64,000 bases of DNA from Methyloversatilis universalis FAM5. Lineage in GTDB: Bacteria; Pseudomonadota; Gammaproteobacteria; Burkholderiales; Rhodocyclaceae. The stretch is taken from contig NZ_AFHG01000028.1 in NCBI RefSeq assembly GCF_000214035.2, positions 62,001 through 126,000 of the forward strand, in the 5' to 3' direction. How positions within the stretch are numbered: position 1 is the stretch's first letter; each line of letters begins with the position of its first letter. Of this stretch, positions 18,019-26,390 are shown one piece after another. Below the pieces are notes generated by a model, which was given only the letters and a program-made list of their open reading frames with translations, did no database searches and was not told where the DNA came from. A program made the position numbers and the translations under genes.

Positions 18019-18591
18019 TCAGCGCGCGTTGCGGCGGGCGCCCAGCGCCTGCGCCAGCCCTTCGTACTGCGCAGCCAGCATCACCATCCACTCGCCCTCG
18101 TAGCGGCGCAGCGACAGCACTTCAAGCTTGGTGAAGGTGACGCCGTCGGTGGCGACGGTCACGCGGGCCAGTACATGCACCGTTTCGCCTTCGGCCACCG
18201 TCCCCAGCACCTCGATGCGCTCGAACTGCACGTTGGCGGGCATGCGCTGTTCGAGCGAACGGAAGAAGTTGTTCATGAACACGTAGGGGTCGGCTGCCTG
18301 CACCTCGCCCAGCGTGGCGTCCTGCCCGAAGGTCATGTGCAGCAGCTCGACCTGGCCGGCCCGCGCCTCTTCCACGTAGAAGGGCAGCATCATGGCCTTG
18401 AAGCGCGAGCGCTCGACCGGATGGGTGTAGGGCGCGATCGCGCCGAAGCCCATCAGCTTCAGCGCGTTGAAATAGGCGCGGGTCAGTTCTTCGGGGCTGG
18501 CGCCGGGCGGTGCGGCGTCGGCCCGGCCGGCCAGCAGCGTGGCGAACAGACAGATGAACAGGAGGCGGCCGGTCAGGCGGAGCGTGCGCAT
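18019..18591 (-). CDS. exported hypothetical protein
   Basis: The product is 190 aa. A signal peptide (MRTLRLTGRLLFICLFATLL, cleavage likely after ADA near residue 27) precedes a soluble domain with no family I recognise. It has a regular alpha/beta look (LTRAYFNALKLMGFGAIAPY, LEVLSLRRYEGEWMVMLAAQ) similar in feel to NTF2-like or DUF domains that bind small ligands. The ATG at 18591 is chosen because it starts the signal peptide. It lies 27 bp upstream of the GFA gene on the same strand and may share its transcript. Confidence 0.75.
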   Translation of the reverse strand: MRTLRLTGRLLFICLFATLLAGRADAAPPGASPEELTRAYFNALKLMGFGAIAPYTHPVERSRFKAMMLPFYVEEARAGQVELLHMTFGQDATLGEVQAADPYVFMNNFFRSLEQRMPANVQFERIEVLGTVAEGETVHVLARVTVATDGVTFTKLEVLSLRRYEGEWMVMLAAQYEGLAQALGARRNAR

Positions 18592-18698
18592 GGAGGTGTC
18601 CGGAATCCGCCTTGCGGCGGAGAAGCGCCCAGTGTAGCGGTCCCGCATGTCATGCGGCGGCCGGTCTGTACCGTCCAGTTCGCGTCCGGCGCGCGCGC

Positions 18699-19106
18699 TC
18701 AGTGAGGCGGCGCGGCGCTCATGTCCATGAACGACAGTTCCCAGATGTGGCCGTCCGGGTCTTCGAAGCCGTGGCCGTACATGAAGCCGTAGTCCTGCGG
18801 CGGTCGTGGCACCGCGCCGCCGGCCGCCCGGGCCTTGGCCACCAGCTCATCCACCGCCGCGCGGCTGTCGCGCGACAGGCAGAGCAGCACTTCGGTGGTT
18901 TTGGTGGCGTCGGCGATCGGCTTGCCGGTGAAGCCGGCGAAGAAGGGCTCGGTCAGCAGCATCAGATGGATGGTGTCCGACACCACCATGCAGATCGCGT
19001 CGTCGTTCGAGAACTGCGGGTTCAGCGTGAAGCCGAGCGCGCTGTAGAAGGCCCTCGCGCGTGCGAGGTCCTTGACCGGAAGGTTGATGTAGATCTGCTG
19101 TGGCAC
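18699..19106 (-). CDS. VOC-family glyoxalase-like protein
   Basis: The product is 135 aa from a GTG at 19106 with AGGAGA ahead. It starts QQIYINLPVKDLARARAFYS and ends FEDPDGHIWELSFMDM, the typical VOC beta-alpha-beta units. This subgroup is often annotated as lactoylglutathione-lyase-like or extradiol-dioxygenase-like without proven function. It is monocistronic by spacing, 105 bp from azoR. Confidence 0.88.
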   Translation of the reverse strand: MPQQIYINLPVKDLARARAFYSALGFTLNPQFSNDDAICMVVSDTIHLMLLTEPFFAGFTGKPIADATKTTEVLLCLSRDSRAAVDELVAKARAAGGAVPRPPQDYGFMYGHGFEDPDGHIWELSFMDMSAAPPH

Positions 19107-19211
19107 GGGGTGTCTCCTCGCAAGGGGCGGCGGTACATCCGCCGCGCTGCGTGCACGACGAAGCAGGCGGCGTTGGATCGACAGTGCGCTGTCGCGGTCC
19201 GCCCCGGCAGC

Positions 19212-19847
19212 TCAGTAGTGGGCGGCCAGCGCCCGTGCCCGGGCCGCTGCCTCGGCGCGCGAGCCGGCGTCCACCTCGGGGCCGTACAGCGTCTTCTGCA
19301 CGATCACATGTTCGACCTCGGTGATGCCCACCATGCGCAGCCACAGGTCGAGATACTGGCGCTGCAGGTCCCACTCCGACGACTTCAGCGCGTCCGGCGC
19401 GTCGCCCACCTCCACGCCGCGCGCCAGCACCAGCACCGCTTTGCAGTGGCCGAGCGTGCCGAGCTGGCCGCGCTCGTCGAAGGTGAACAGCAGGTCCTTC
19501 TGCGACACCACGTCGATCAGTTGTTTCAGCTTGTAGGGAATCGAGTAGTTCCACATCGGCGCGCTGATCAGCAGCCGGTCCGCCTTCTGGATGCGCGCCG
19601 CCAGCGCGCGGATCTGCGCCCACGCCGTCGCCTGCGCGTCGGTCAGCGGCGTGCCGGCCAGGCCGGCGTACTTCGCGTCCAGCGCGGCGCCGTCGAATTC
19701 GGGCAGAGGTTCGGACCACACGTCCAGCACATCCACCGTGCCGTCCGGATGCGCCGCCTGCCAGGCGTCGATGAAGGCGTGCGCAACCTCGATCGAGGCC
19801 GAGCGCTGCTTGCGTGGGGAGGATTCGATGTGGAGGAGGTGGGGCAT
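19212..19847 (-). CDS. azoR: FMN-dependent NADH:quinone oxidoreductase / azoreductase
   Basis: The product is 211 aa, close to E. coli AzoR. The flavodoxin-like fold is shown by HLLHIESSPRKQRSASIEVA (FMN phosphate loop), ISAPMWNYSIPYKLKQLIDV (FMN-binding MWN motif) and ARGVEVGDAPDALKSSEWD. It reduces quinones and azo compounds by two electrons with NADH, protecting against thiol and quinone stress. A ribosome site GGAG precedes the ATG. Confidence 0.93.
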   Translation of the reverse strand: MPHLLHIESSPRKQRSASIEVAHAFIDAWQAAHPDGTVDVLDVWSEPLPEFDGAALDAKYAGLAGTPLTDAQATAWAQIRALAARIQKADRLLISAPMWNYSIPYKLKQLIDVVSQKDLLFTFDERGQLGTLGHCKAVLVLARGVEVGDAPDALKSSEWDLQRQYLDLWLRMVGITEVEHVIVQKTLYGPEVDAGSRAEAAARARALAAHY

Positions 19848-19994
19848 GGAGGGCTCCGGACGGGATGACCACAGGTCGGGGAGCCCGAGTGTAGCGGTTC
19901 AAAGACGGCCGGTGCCTGGCGCGCTTCGGGCGCACGGCTGCTCCGGGCAGCGCTGGCCGATCGAACGGCCAGCCGCTTTTTCGCAACAGGCCGG

Positions 19995-20573
19995 TCAAGG
20001 CTGGCAGGGCTGGATGCGCCGCCTGCGCGAAGCGACACGCGCGGCGATGACCAGTAGGCCCGCAGCGCCGAGTACGAATGGCGCAGGCTCCGGGACGGGC
20101 GCTGCCGCGACCAGGTAGCCCGCCGTAAGCCGGCGTGATTTGCCCGGAGCGATGTCTTCACTTGCTGCCGACCAGCACGACTCGTTCATGCAGAAGCTCT
20201 CGGCGCCGACTGGAAACCACTGTTCGGCGATGGTCCCCGGCAACGCGTTGAAGTGAACGTAGATCTCCATCCGGAACCAGCCTGCACCGGTGAAATCCGG
20301 CCCGGTGCTGTCGCTGAAAGCCAGGGTGCCCTTGGACGCATGCAGGCCCCATGTGCCTGCCGTGGACACATAGTGACGTCCGGCCTGTGTCGGACCATCG
20401 CTGGTGAAGATGTCGATGTCGTGAAAGGTATCGGTGTCGCTGTCGTACGTGAACGACCCATAGGCCGTCGCCGCGTCACTGAACCGGAAATCCACGAGTT
20501 CCCACCTGACCGGCGCTGCGCTCACGCTGGATGAGGCCAGTAACAGGAGAGCGGCATAGAGAGTTTTTTTCAA
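19995..20573 (-). CDS. PEP-CTERM sorting-domain exported protein
   Basis: The product is 192 aa if the TTG at 20573 is used (AGGA 6-7 bases ahead). An in-frame ATG 16 codons upstream is an alternative. A signal peptide (KKTLYAALLLLASSSVSAA) precedes a beta-rich body. The C-terminus has the PEP-CTERM signature: VPEPAPF, a hydrophobic stretch (VLGAAGLLVIAARVA) and an Arg cluster (SRRRR). Such proteins are processed by exosortase and linked to exopolysaccharide surfaces in Gram-negative biofilm formers. No exosortase is in the window. Two cysteines (FCMNESCW) may pair. Confidence 0.85.
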   Translation of the reverse strand: MKKTLYAALLLLASSSVSAAPVRWELVDFRFSDAATAYGSFTYDSDTDTFHDIDIFTSDGPTQAGRHYVSTAGTWGLHASKGTLAFSDSTGPDFTGAGWFRMEIYVHFNALPGTIAEQWFPVGAESFCMNESCWSAASEDIAPGKSRRLTAGYLVAAAPVPEPAPFVLGAAGLLVIAARVASRRRRIQPCQP

Positions 20574-20935
20574 TCCCAATCCTTTCTGGGGCGTGACAGG
20601 AGAATGCTGGCGTCCGAACATCAAGGTGCGATGGAACGAATCAGGACTTGCGGATTCGTGCATCCGCGCAAGGATCGTTCGAAGGTATGTCATATGAATG
20701 GCGCCGCATGATCGGATATCGACCGGGCTGTCGCCATCAGCCGTTTGTCCGAGCAGTCATGCTCAAGGCATCCGTGCAGCGATGGTCCAGCGTGGGTATC
20801 CGGATGACCTCCTGGGCTGCCCGGAAGCCTGGCCCGCGCGTCCTGTAAATAATGGGATGCGCGCTGTTTTACCTTCCGGTCGATCGTACTCCGTACGCAT
20901 GAACCGGGAGGTCACAGCGCTGAACTTTCGGAGAC
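20574..20935. other. 362-bp intergenic region, nothing clear seen
   Basis: The upstream region of the PEP-CTERM gene and the end of the SNF2 gene. I looked for sigma-54 (GG-N10-GC), sigma-70 and terminator patterns and found none that convinced. Short open frames here lack ribosome sites and coding character. Base composition is visibly less GC-rich than the neighbours. Confidence 0.5.
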
Positions 20936-23900
20936 CTACTCCGCCAGCGGCTCCAGCAGCGCCGCCAGATCGTTCTCGCCGAATTTCTCCAGCGCGGCTT
21001 CGTCGTTGCCGAGGATGCCTTCGGCCAGGGCGGCCTTCTTTTCCTGCAGGGCGACGATGCGTTCTTCGATGCTGCCGGCGACGATGAGCTTGTAGACGAA
21101 TACCGGCTTGTCCTGACCGATGCGGTGGGCGCGGTCGCTGGCCTGGTTTTCGGCGGCGGGGTTCCACCAGGGGTCGTAGTGGATGACGGTGTCGGCGGCG
21201 GTGAGGTTGAGGCCGACGCCGCCGGCTTTCAGGCTGATCAGGAACACCGGCACCGTGCCTTCCTGGAAGCGGCGCACGACGGCCTCGCGGTTCTGCGTGT
21301 CGCCGGTGAGCATGACGCAGCCGATGCCGGCTTCGACCAGCTGTTCGTGGATCAGGTCGAGCATGCCGGTGAACTGCGAGAACACCAGCACCTTGCGGCC
21401 TTCGGCCAGCAGGCTTTCCAGCATGTCCATCAGCAGTTCGAGCTTGGCGCGTTCCTTCACGCGGGCGGCGGCATCGGTCTTGAGCAGGCGCGGGTCGCAG
21501 CACACCTGACGCAGCTTGAGCAGGGCGTCGAGGATGACGATGCGCGCGCGTGCGAAACCGCGGTTCGCGATCTCTTCGCGCACCCGCTTGTCCATCGCCA
21601 CCCGCACCGTTTCGTACAGGTCGCGCTGGCGGCCGGTCAGTTCGACCGTACGCACCACCTCGGTCTTCGGCGGCAGATCGGCGGCGACGTCGTCCTTGCG
21701 CCGGCGCAGGATGAAAGGCGCCACGCGGCGCGCCAGCAGTTCGCGGCGGATCGGGTCGCCGTGCTTCTCGATCGGCGTGCGCCAGCCGCGGGTGAACTCC
21801 TTCTGTTCGCCGAGAAAGCCGGGCAGCAGGAAGTCGAACTGCGCCCACAGTTCGCCCAGATGGTTTTCCAGCGGCGTGCCGGTCAGGCACAGCCGGTGGC
21901 GGGCGCGCAGCAGGCGCACCGCGCGCGCCGCCTGACTGCCCGCGTTCTTCACCGTCTGCGCCTCGTCGAGGATGAGCAGGTGGTAGTCGTGCGCGGCCAG
22001 CTTTTCGTGGTCGCGCCACAGCAGCGGATAGGTGGTGAGGCAGACGTCGTGCTCAGAGATGCGCTCGAACAGTTTGGCGCGATCCGGTCCGTGCAGCTTG
22101 AGCACCCGCAGCTCGGGGGCGAAGCGGGCGGCTTCGCGCTGCCAGTTGAACACCAGCGAGGTCGGCAGCACCACCAGCGCCGGGCGGTCCAGACGGCCGG
22201 CGCGTTTCTCGGTCAGCAGATGGGCCAGGGTCTGCGCGGTCTTGCCCAGGCCCATGTCGTCGGCCAGGATGCCGCCGAGGTCGTGCGCGCGCAGATGCTG
22301 CAGCCAGGCCAGGCCTTCGCGCTGGTAAGGGCGCAGTTCGATGCCGAAGCCCGCCGGCGGCTCGACCGGCTGCACCTGCTGCATGCCGCGCAGCCGGTCC
22401 ACCCACTGTTCGATCGAGCGGAAGCCGGCGCGCGTCCATTTCGCGTCCAGCGTGTCGGCCAGACGCGGCGCGTCCATGCGCGACACCTTCAGCGGGCCGC
22501 CTTCCGGCTGGTCGAACAGGTCGACCAGGGTGCGCGCGAGCGGCTTGATGCGGCCGGTCTGCACCAGGATGCGCTCGCCGTCGGCGGTGAACAGATCGGT
22601 GGTGTCCTCGTCGCGCATGCGGTCGAGCGCGACCGGGTCCAGCCAGCGGCCGTCGCGCTTGAACAGCGCATGCAGCAGCGGCGCCAGATCGAGCCGGCGG
22701 CCGCCGACCTCGATGCCCAGCGACAGATCCAGCCAGCCGTTCTCGTTCTCGTCCAGTTCGGCGTGCCACTCATCCACCACCAGCACGCGGTGGCGGAAGT
22801 CCGGCGGGCAGTCGATCTGCCAGCCGGCGCGGGTGAGCCGGCCGGCGGCGTCGCCGAAGAAGCGTGCCCAGGCCTCTTCGCTTTCCAGCCCGAGCGCGCC
22901 CACCGGCAGCGATTCGTACATCTGCAGCCAGCGCGCCTGCACCGGCGCGAAGCCGACTTCGCCGAGCAATGCCAGCGCCGCCTGTTCTGCCGCGACGTCG
23001 CGTTTCACCCGCACCGCGCGACCGTTGGGCAGCGTGGCGAGGTCAGAGCTGTCGGTGGCGGCGAATTTCGCCTGGCCGTACTGCAGCGTGACGGTGGCGA
23101 TGTCGTACAGCGCGTGGCCGAGCGCCTTGTCGTAGCGGCGGTGCGGCTTCACGTGCCACACCGGCAGGCTGGCCAGACGCAGCACCGGTCGCAGCGTGTC
23201 CTCGACCAGCGGCAGGCTGGCGGCGTCGCGGCCCAGCGGCGAGGGCAGGGCCGGGGCAGCCTGCGACAGTGCCTCGGCCACCAGCGGCAGTTCGGCGCTG
23301 TTGAGCAGCGGCAGTTCGAGCACCGCCTGCACCGCCTCGCGCGCCGGGTGGGTGATTTCGCCGGCCTGACCGCGGCTCACGTCGAGATACCAGGGCGGGT
23401 CGGTCGGCAGCGTCCAGTCGGCCGGCGGCGTGCAGGCGAGCAGGGCACGTACGCCCAGCTTTTCGGTCTGCCATTCCAGCTGGCCGGCACGCGGCTCACC
23501 GGTTTTCAGCGCGCGGGCCTGATCGTGGCTGTCGTCGGCGCGCACGAAGCAGCGGCCGCTGTCGAGCGCCGCCCTCAGCACCGCGAGCCCTTCCGCGCCG
23601 CGCAGTTCGAACGGCACGAAGGCGCTCACCGCGCGCTTGCGTATCGCATCGCGCAGCGTGCGGAACACCGGCAGATCGCTGTCCTGCACGAAGGCGGGCG
23701 GCTTGAGCAGCGCCTGTTCGAAGTTGAACCAGGGCTGGCTGTCCGCGCCCGGCGTGCCGTCGCGGCTCGGCCGTGCCTTGAGCAGCCGCAGGTCGGCCGG
23801 CTGGGTGCCGCGCGGGGTGACCAGATAGGCGATTTCCTCCTTCGGTGCCGCGCGGCGGCGCGGTGCGCTGTTCGCCTGTTCGGCCAGCCGCTTCTGCAGG

Positions 23901-24250
23901 CCCTGCGCCCAGCGCAGCACGTCCGGCCGCGGGCGCTCGATCAGTTCGCCCTGCTTCTTGGCCGCCAGCAGCAGCCCGACTGCGTGCTTGCAGCGGTTGC
24001 CGACCGGGCAGGAGCAGCGGCTGGCGATTTCCAGCGTGCGTTCGCCGAAGTATTCGCGCCGCTCCAGCCGCACGCTGACCTGATAGGGCTGGGGCCGCGA
24101 TCCGCGCACCTGCGCGCGCAGCGTCGGACCCTGCACCTCGATTTCGCCTACCCGCGATACGTACTGGTTGCCGCTGGCCAGCGTGTCCTCGGAAAACAGC
24201 TCGCCCAGCATGCGGGTGTCGAGCTGGGACAGCAGGCGGGTCAGTTCCAT
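20936..24250 (-). CDS. SWIM zinc-finger SNF2-family helicase
   Basis: The product is 1104 aa. A SWIM zinc finger near the N-terminus (Cys79, Cys81, Cys87, His89 in CSCPVGNRCKH) is followed by a long bacterial-specific region. Next come the SNF2 ATPase (ILADDMGLGKTAQTLAHLL near residue 667; LLILDEAQTVKNAGS near 761) and helicase C (VLVFSQFTGMLDLI, YDPWWNPAAENQASDRAHRIG). This is the bacterial Snf2 class of double-stranded-DNA translocases, whose physiological role is poorly known. The ATG before ELTRLLSQLDTRML is chosen. The frame extends about 200 codons further but with Arg/Ala-rich shadow composition. Confidence 0.92.
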   Translation of the reverse strand: MELTRLLSQLDTRMLGELFSEDTLASGNQYVSRVGEIEVQGPTLRAQVRGSRPQPYQVSVRLERREYFGERTLEIASRCSCPVGNRCKHAVGLLLAAKKQGELIERPRPDVLRWAQGLQKRLAEQANSAPRRRAAPKEEIAYLVTPRGTQPADLRLLKARPSRDGTPGADSQPWFNFEQALLKPPAFVQDSDLPVFRTLRDAIRKRAVSAFVPFELRGAEGLAVLRAALDSGRCFVRADDSHDQARALKTGEPRAGQLEWQTEKLGVRALLACTPPADWTLPTDPPWYLDVSRGQAGEITHPAREAVQAVLELPLLNSAELPLVAEALSQAAPALPSPLGRDAASLPLVEDTLRPVLRLASLPVWHVKPHRRYDKALGHALYDIATVTLQYGQAKFAATDSSDLATLPNGRAVRVKRDVAAEQAALALLGEVGFAPVQARWLQMYESLPVGALGLESEEAWARFFGDAAGRLTRAGWQIDCPPDFRHRVLVVDEWHAELDENENGWLDLSLGIEVGGRRLDLAPLLHALFKRDGRWLDPVALDRMRDEDTTDLFTADGERILVQTGRIKPLARTLVDLFDQPEGGPLKVSRMDAPRLADTLDAKWTRAGFRSIEQWVDRLRGMQQVQPVEPPAGFGIELRPYQREGLAWLQHLRAHDLGGILADDMGLGKTAQTLAHLLTEKRAGRLDRPALVVLPTSLVFNWQREAARFAPELRVLKLHGPDRAKLFERISEHDVCLTTYPLLWRDHEKLAAHDYHLLILDEAQTVKNAGSQAARAVRLLRARHRLCLTGTPLENHLGELWAQFDFLLPGFLGEQKEFTRGWRTPIEKHGDPIRRELLARRVAPFILRRRKDDVAADLPPKTEVVRTVELTGRQRDLYETVRVAMDKRVREEIANRGFARARIVILDALLKLRQVCCDPRLLKTDAAARVKERAKLELLMDMLESLLAEGRKVLVFSQFTGMLDLIHEQLVEAGIGCVMLTGDTQNREAVVRRFQEGTVPVFLISLKAGGVGLNLTAADTVIHYDPWWNPAAENQASDRAHRIGQDKPVFVYKLIVAGSIEERIVALQEKKAALAEGILGNDEAALEKFGENDLAALLEPLAE

Positions 24251-24342
24251 CGTCGGTGGTGCACGGCGGGCAAAAAACGGACGCAGGATTGTAAACCCTG
24301 CGTCCCGGTGCTGCCGTGACGATGCGCCGGCGCCGCTGTGGA

Positions 24343-25116
24343 TCAGCTGCGCGGCGGCCGAACGTGTTCTTCGTCGGCCAGCGCGGCGGCCGGTCCCCAG
24401 CTCACGTGCCGGTGCAGCATGTCGGCAGCGGCGCGCGCACGCGTTTCGTCCGCTGCCACCACCGCGAACACGCCCTGGCCGCCCGGTTCCACGTGCACGC
24501 CCATATTGCGGTAGGAGGCGGTGATGATGCGGGTGGCCGCCGCGCGTTCGCGGCTCTGCGGCATCAGCAGCAGCGTGGCCGGACCGTGGCCGGTGTCGAA
24601 CACGATGTGCCAGCCGGTGCCGCCGGGCACCGGGCACAGCTTCACGTAGCGCACCGCGGTCAGCGGCAGCTTCACCTCTGCACCGAAGCTTTCCAGCACC
24701 TGGGCCACGCGCTGCGGCTCGATCTGGCGGCTGCTCATCAGCGCCTCCGGCTCGTGCATCACGTGTTCGACCGCCAGTTCGATGTTCTGCTGGCCCGGCG
24801 TGCGGTAGGCGTACTGCACGCCGATGCCCACGCTCGCGACCACGCTGGCGGCCAGCGCCCACAGCTTGAGCGGCTGCGCGACCCGGCTGCGGCTGCCGGC
24901 CAGGATGCGGTCAGCCAGCCCCTCCGGCACCTCGACCGCCACGGCCTGCTGCAGCGTGCGTTCGCCGGCATTGATCCGGCGCGAGAAGGCCTGGCAGGCC
25001 GCGCAGCCGATCAGGTGCTCTTCGGCCGCTTCCGACAGGCGGCGCGGGTCGGCCAGCTTTTCCCGGCGGAAGTCGATGCAGTTGAACGCGGCAGCGGGGT
25101 GTTCGGGGCGGCTCAT
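24343..25116 (-). CDS. anti-sigma factor-like membrane protein (DUF3379 type)
   Basis: The product is 257 aa. A cytoplasmic N-terminus has the anti-sigma zinc motif pattern (EEHLIGCAACQAFSRR). One membrane segment (LWALAASVVASVGIGVQYAY, about 80-100) leads to a periplasmic domain of about 150 residues. The ATG overlaps the ECF sigma stop (ATGA), the classical sigma/anti-sigma arrangement. It should hold the sigma factor at the membrane until a periplasmic signal releases it. The DUF3379 label is from memory of this architecture, so it is tentative. Confidence 0.8.
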   Translation of the reverse strand: MSRPEHPAAAFNCIDFRREKLADPRRLSEAAEEHLIGCAACQAFSRRINAGERTLQQAVAVEVPEGLADRILAGSRSRVAQPLKLWALAASVVASVGIGVQYAYRTPGQQNIELAVEHVMHEPEALMSSRQIEPQRVAQVLESFGAEVKLPLTAVRYVKLCPVPGGTGWHIVFDTGHGPATLLLMPQSRERAAATRIITASYRNMGVHVEPGGQGVFAVVAADETRARAAADMLHRHVSWGPAAALADEEHVRPPRS

Positions 25117-25622
25117 GATTCGGCTCTCCGGGCCGGTTGGGCGGTCAGCGCTCCGCGCAGCGTCTGGCGCGCGCGGGTGAGGCGGGTCATGACCGCGCCT
25201 TCGGTGGTGTCCAGCATGTCGGCGATTTCGGCGCATGAAAAGCCGCCCAGCGCCTGCAGCACCAGCGGCTCGCGCAGCGTGAGTGGCAGGCTGTCGAGCA
25301 GGTTTTCCATTTCGAACAGTTCGATCGGCGCGTGCTCGGCTGCGATCTGCAGGTCTTCCAGTTCGGCATCGACGAAATCGAACTGCTTGCGTTCGTACAG
25401 GCGGGCGTGTTCGCGCCGCACGATGGTGATGAGCCAGCTCTTGGTGGCGCCGGCGTCCTTCAGGTTGTCCCACGACTTCCAGGCGCGGGCGAAGGCCTCC
25501 TGCACCAGGTCTTCGGCGACGAAGCGGTCGCGGCACAGCCACCAGGCGAAACGGTACAGGTCCGGGCTGAAGGCCCGTACCGCCTGTTCGAAACTCCTGC
25601 GTGCATTGAATCCGAGGATCAC
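25113..25622 (-). CDS. ECF-family RNA polymerase sigma factor
   Basis: The product is 169 aa. Region 2 is SPDLYRFAWWLCRDRFVAED followed by LVQEAFARAWKSWDNLK. Region 4 is LVLQALGGFSCAEIADMLDT followed by TEGAVMTRLTRARQTLR, a helix-turn-helix. It directs RNA polymerase to a stress or envelope regulon. It is co-transcribed and translationally coupled with the anti-sigma gene. A TGTAAGG...TCTGAA pair upstream may be its autoregulated promoter. Confidence 0.93.
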   Translation of the reverse strand: MILGFNARRSFEQAVRAFSPDLYRFAWWLCRDRFVAEDLVQEAFARAWKSWDNLKDAGATKSWLITIVRREHARLYERKQFDFVDAELEDLQIAAEHAPIELFEMENLLDSLPLTLREPLVLQALGGFSCAEIADMLDTTEGAVMTRLTRARQTLRGALTAQPARRAES

Positions 25623-25651
25623 CGGTTTTCCCGTTTGAGCGCTGACACCCC

Positions 25652-25682
25652 TTCAGACCGGGGGAGGGGCTCCAACCTTACA
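25652..25682 (-). promoter_or_regulatory. possible autoregulated ECF promoter
   Basis: The minus strand reads TGTAAGG (25682-25676), 18 bases, then TCTGAA (25657-25652), about 30 bp before the sigma start codon. The form resembles ECF -35/-10 pairs, but the consensus for this sigma factor is unknown. Confidence 0.25.
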
Positions 25683-25832
25683 TTGGCGAAGCCGCCGGCG
25701 TGTCTTTCCTGCCGCCGAGCCGCTTACCGGGCCGGACGCCAGGTGTGGCCGCGGCGACCTCGCCGCGCCGGGCCCGGGTCTGACGTGGGCCTGATCCGGT
25801 CGCCGGACACCGCCACATCCGCCCTGGTCACC

Positions 25833-25861
25833 CTGTCGCCGCGCCGCTCTGCCACTACAAT
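25833..25861 (+). promoter_or_regulatory. sigma-70-like promoter for crcB
   Basis: TACAAT (-10) lies at 25856-25861 with CTGTCG 17 bases upstream, giving a predicted leader of about 24 nt. The -10 is good and the -35 is weak. The leader is too short and lacks the conserved core for a fluoride riboswitch. Confidence 0.4.
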
Positions 25862-25891
25862 GCGGGCCTCGAACGAATTCGGTGGCGCGAC

Positions 25892-26269
25892 ATGCAGAAC
25901 TTCATCGCGGTCGGCGTCGGTGCGGCCATCGGTGCCTGGCTGCGCTGGGGCCTGTCGCTGGCGCTCAACCCGCTGTTTGCCGGTTTTCCGCTCGGCACGC
26001 TGGCGGCCAACCTGATCGGCGGCCTGCTGATGGGCGTGGCGCTGGGGCTGATGCAGACCGTGCCGGACCTGCCGGTGCATCTGCGGCTGCTGGCCACCAC
26101 CGGCTTCCTTGGCGGGCTGACCACCTTTTCCAGCTTTTCCGGCGAGGTGTTCGCGCTGTTCGAACGCGGCGACACCGGCTGGGCGCTGGTGACGGTGGCG
26201 ATCCACGTGCTCGGCTCGCTGGCGCTGACTGCGCTCGGCTGGTGGGCCTGGCACCGTCTGGCGGGCTGA
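25892..26269 (+). CDS. crcB: fluoride ion exporter CrcB/FluC
   Basis: The product is 125 aa, the family's usual length, with four membrane helices. Conserved stretches are GTLAANLIGGLLMGVALG and TTGFLGGLTTFSSFSGEVF, which line the dual-topology fluoride channel. It dissipates cytoplasmic fluoride. It stands alone by strand and spacing, 121 bp before hrpA. Confidence 0.95.
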   Translation: MQNFIAVGVGAAIGAWLRWGLSLALNPLFAGFPLGTLAANLIGGLLMGVALGLMQTVPDLPVHLRLLATTGFLGGLTTFSSFSGEVFALFERGDTGWALVTVAIHVLGSLALTALGWWAWHRLAG

Positions 26270-26390
26270 GGCCACCGGGCGAGATTCACGTTACAAGCGA
26301 CAAGATTCAAAGCCGGGTGCAGGTGAGGCTGGCGAGGACATTCCTTGCGGCTTGTGTCCTGCATCCTGCGTCTGTCCCTGCATCTTCCCC

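Noticed and set aside
16656-19847. A horizontally acquired resistance island
   Set aside because: The small enzymes share codon use and GC with neighbours, and no transposase, integrase, tRNA or flanking repeats are present.
20574-20935. Sigma-54 promoter for the PEP-CTERM gene
   Set aside because: No GG-N10-GC match with acceptable flanking bases was found on the relevant strand.
25623-25891. Fluoride riboswitch ahead of crcB
   Set aside because: No conserved crcB-motif core is visible and the predicted promoter leaves a leader of only about 24 nt.
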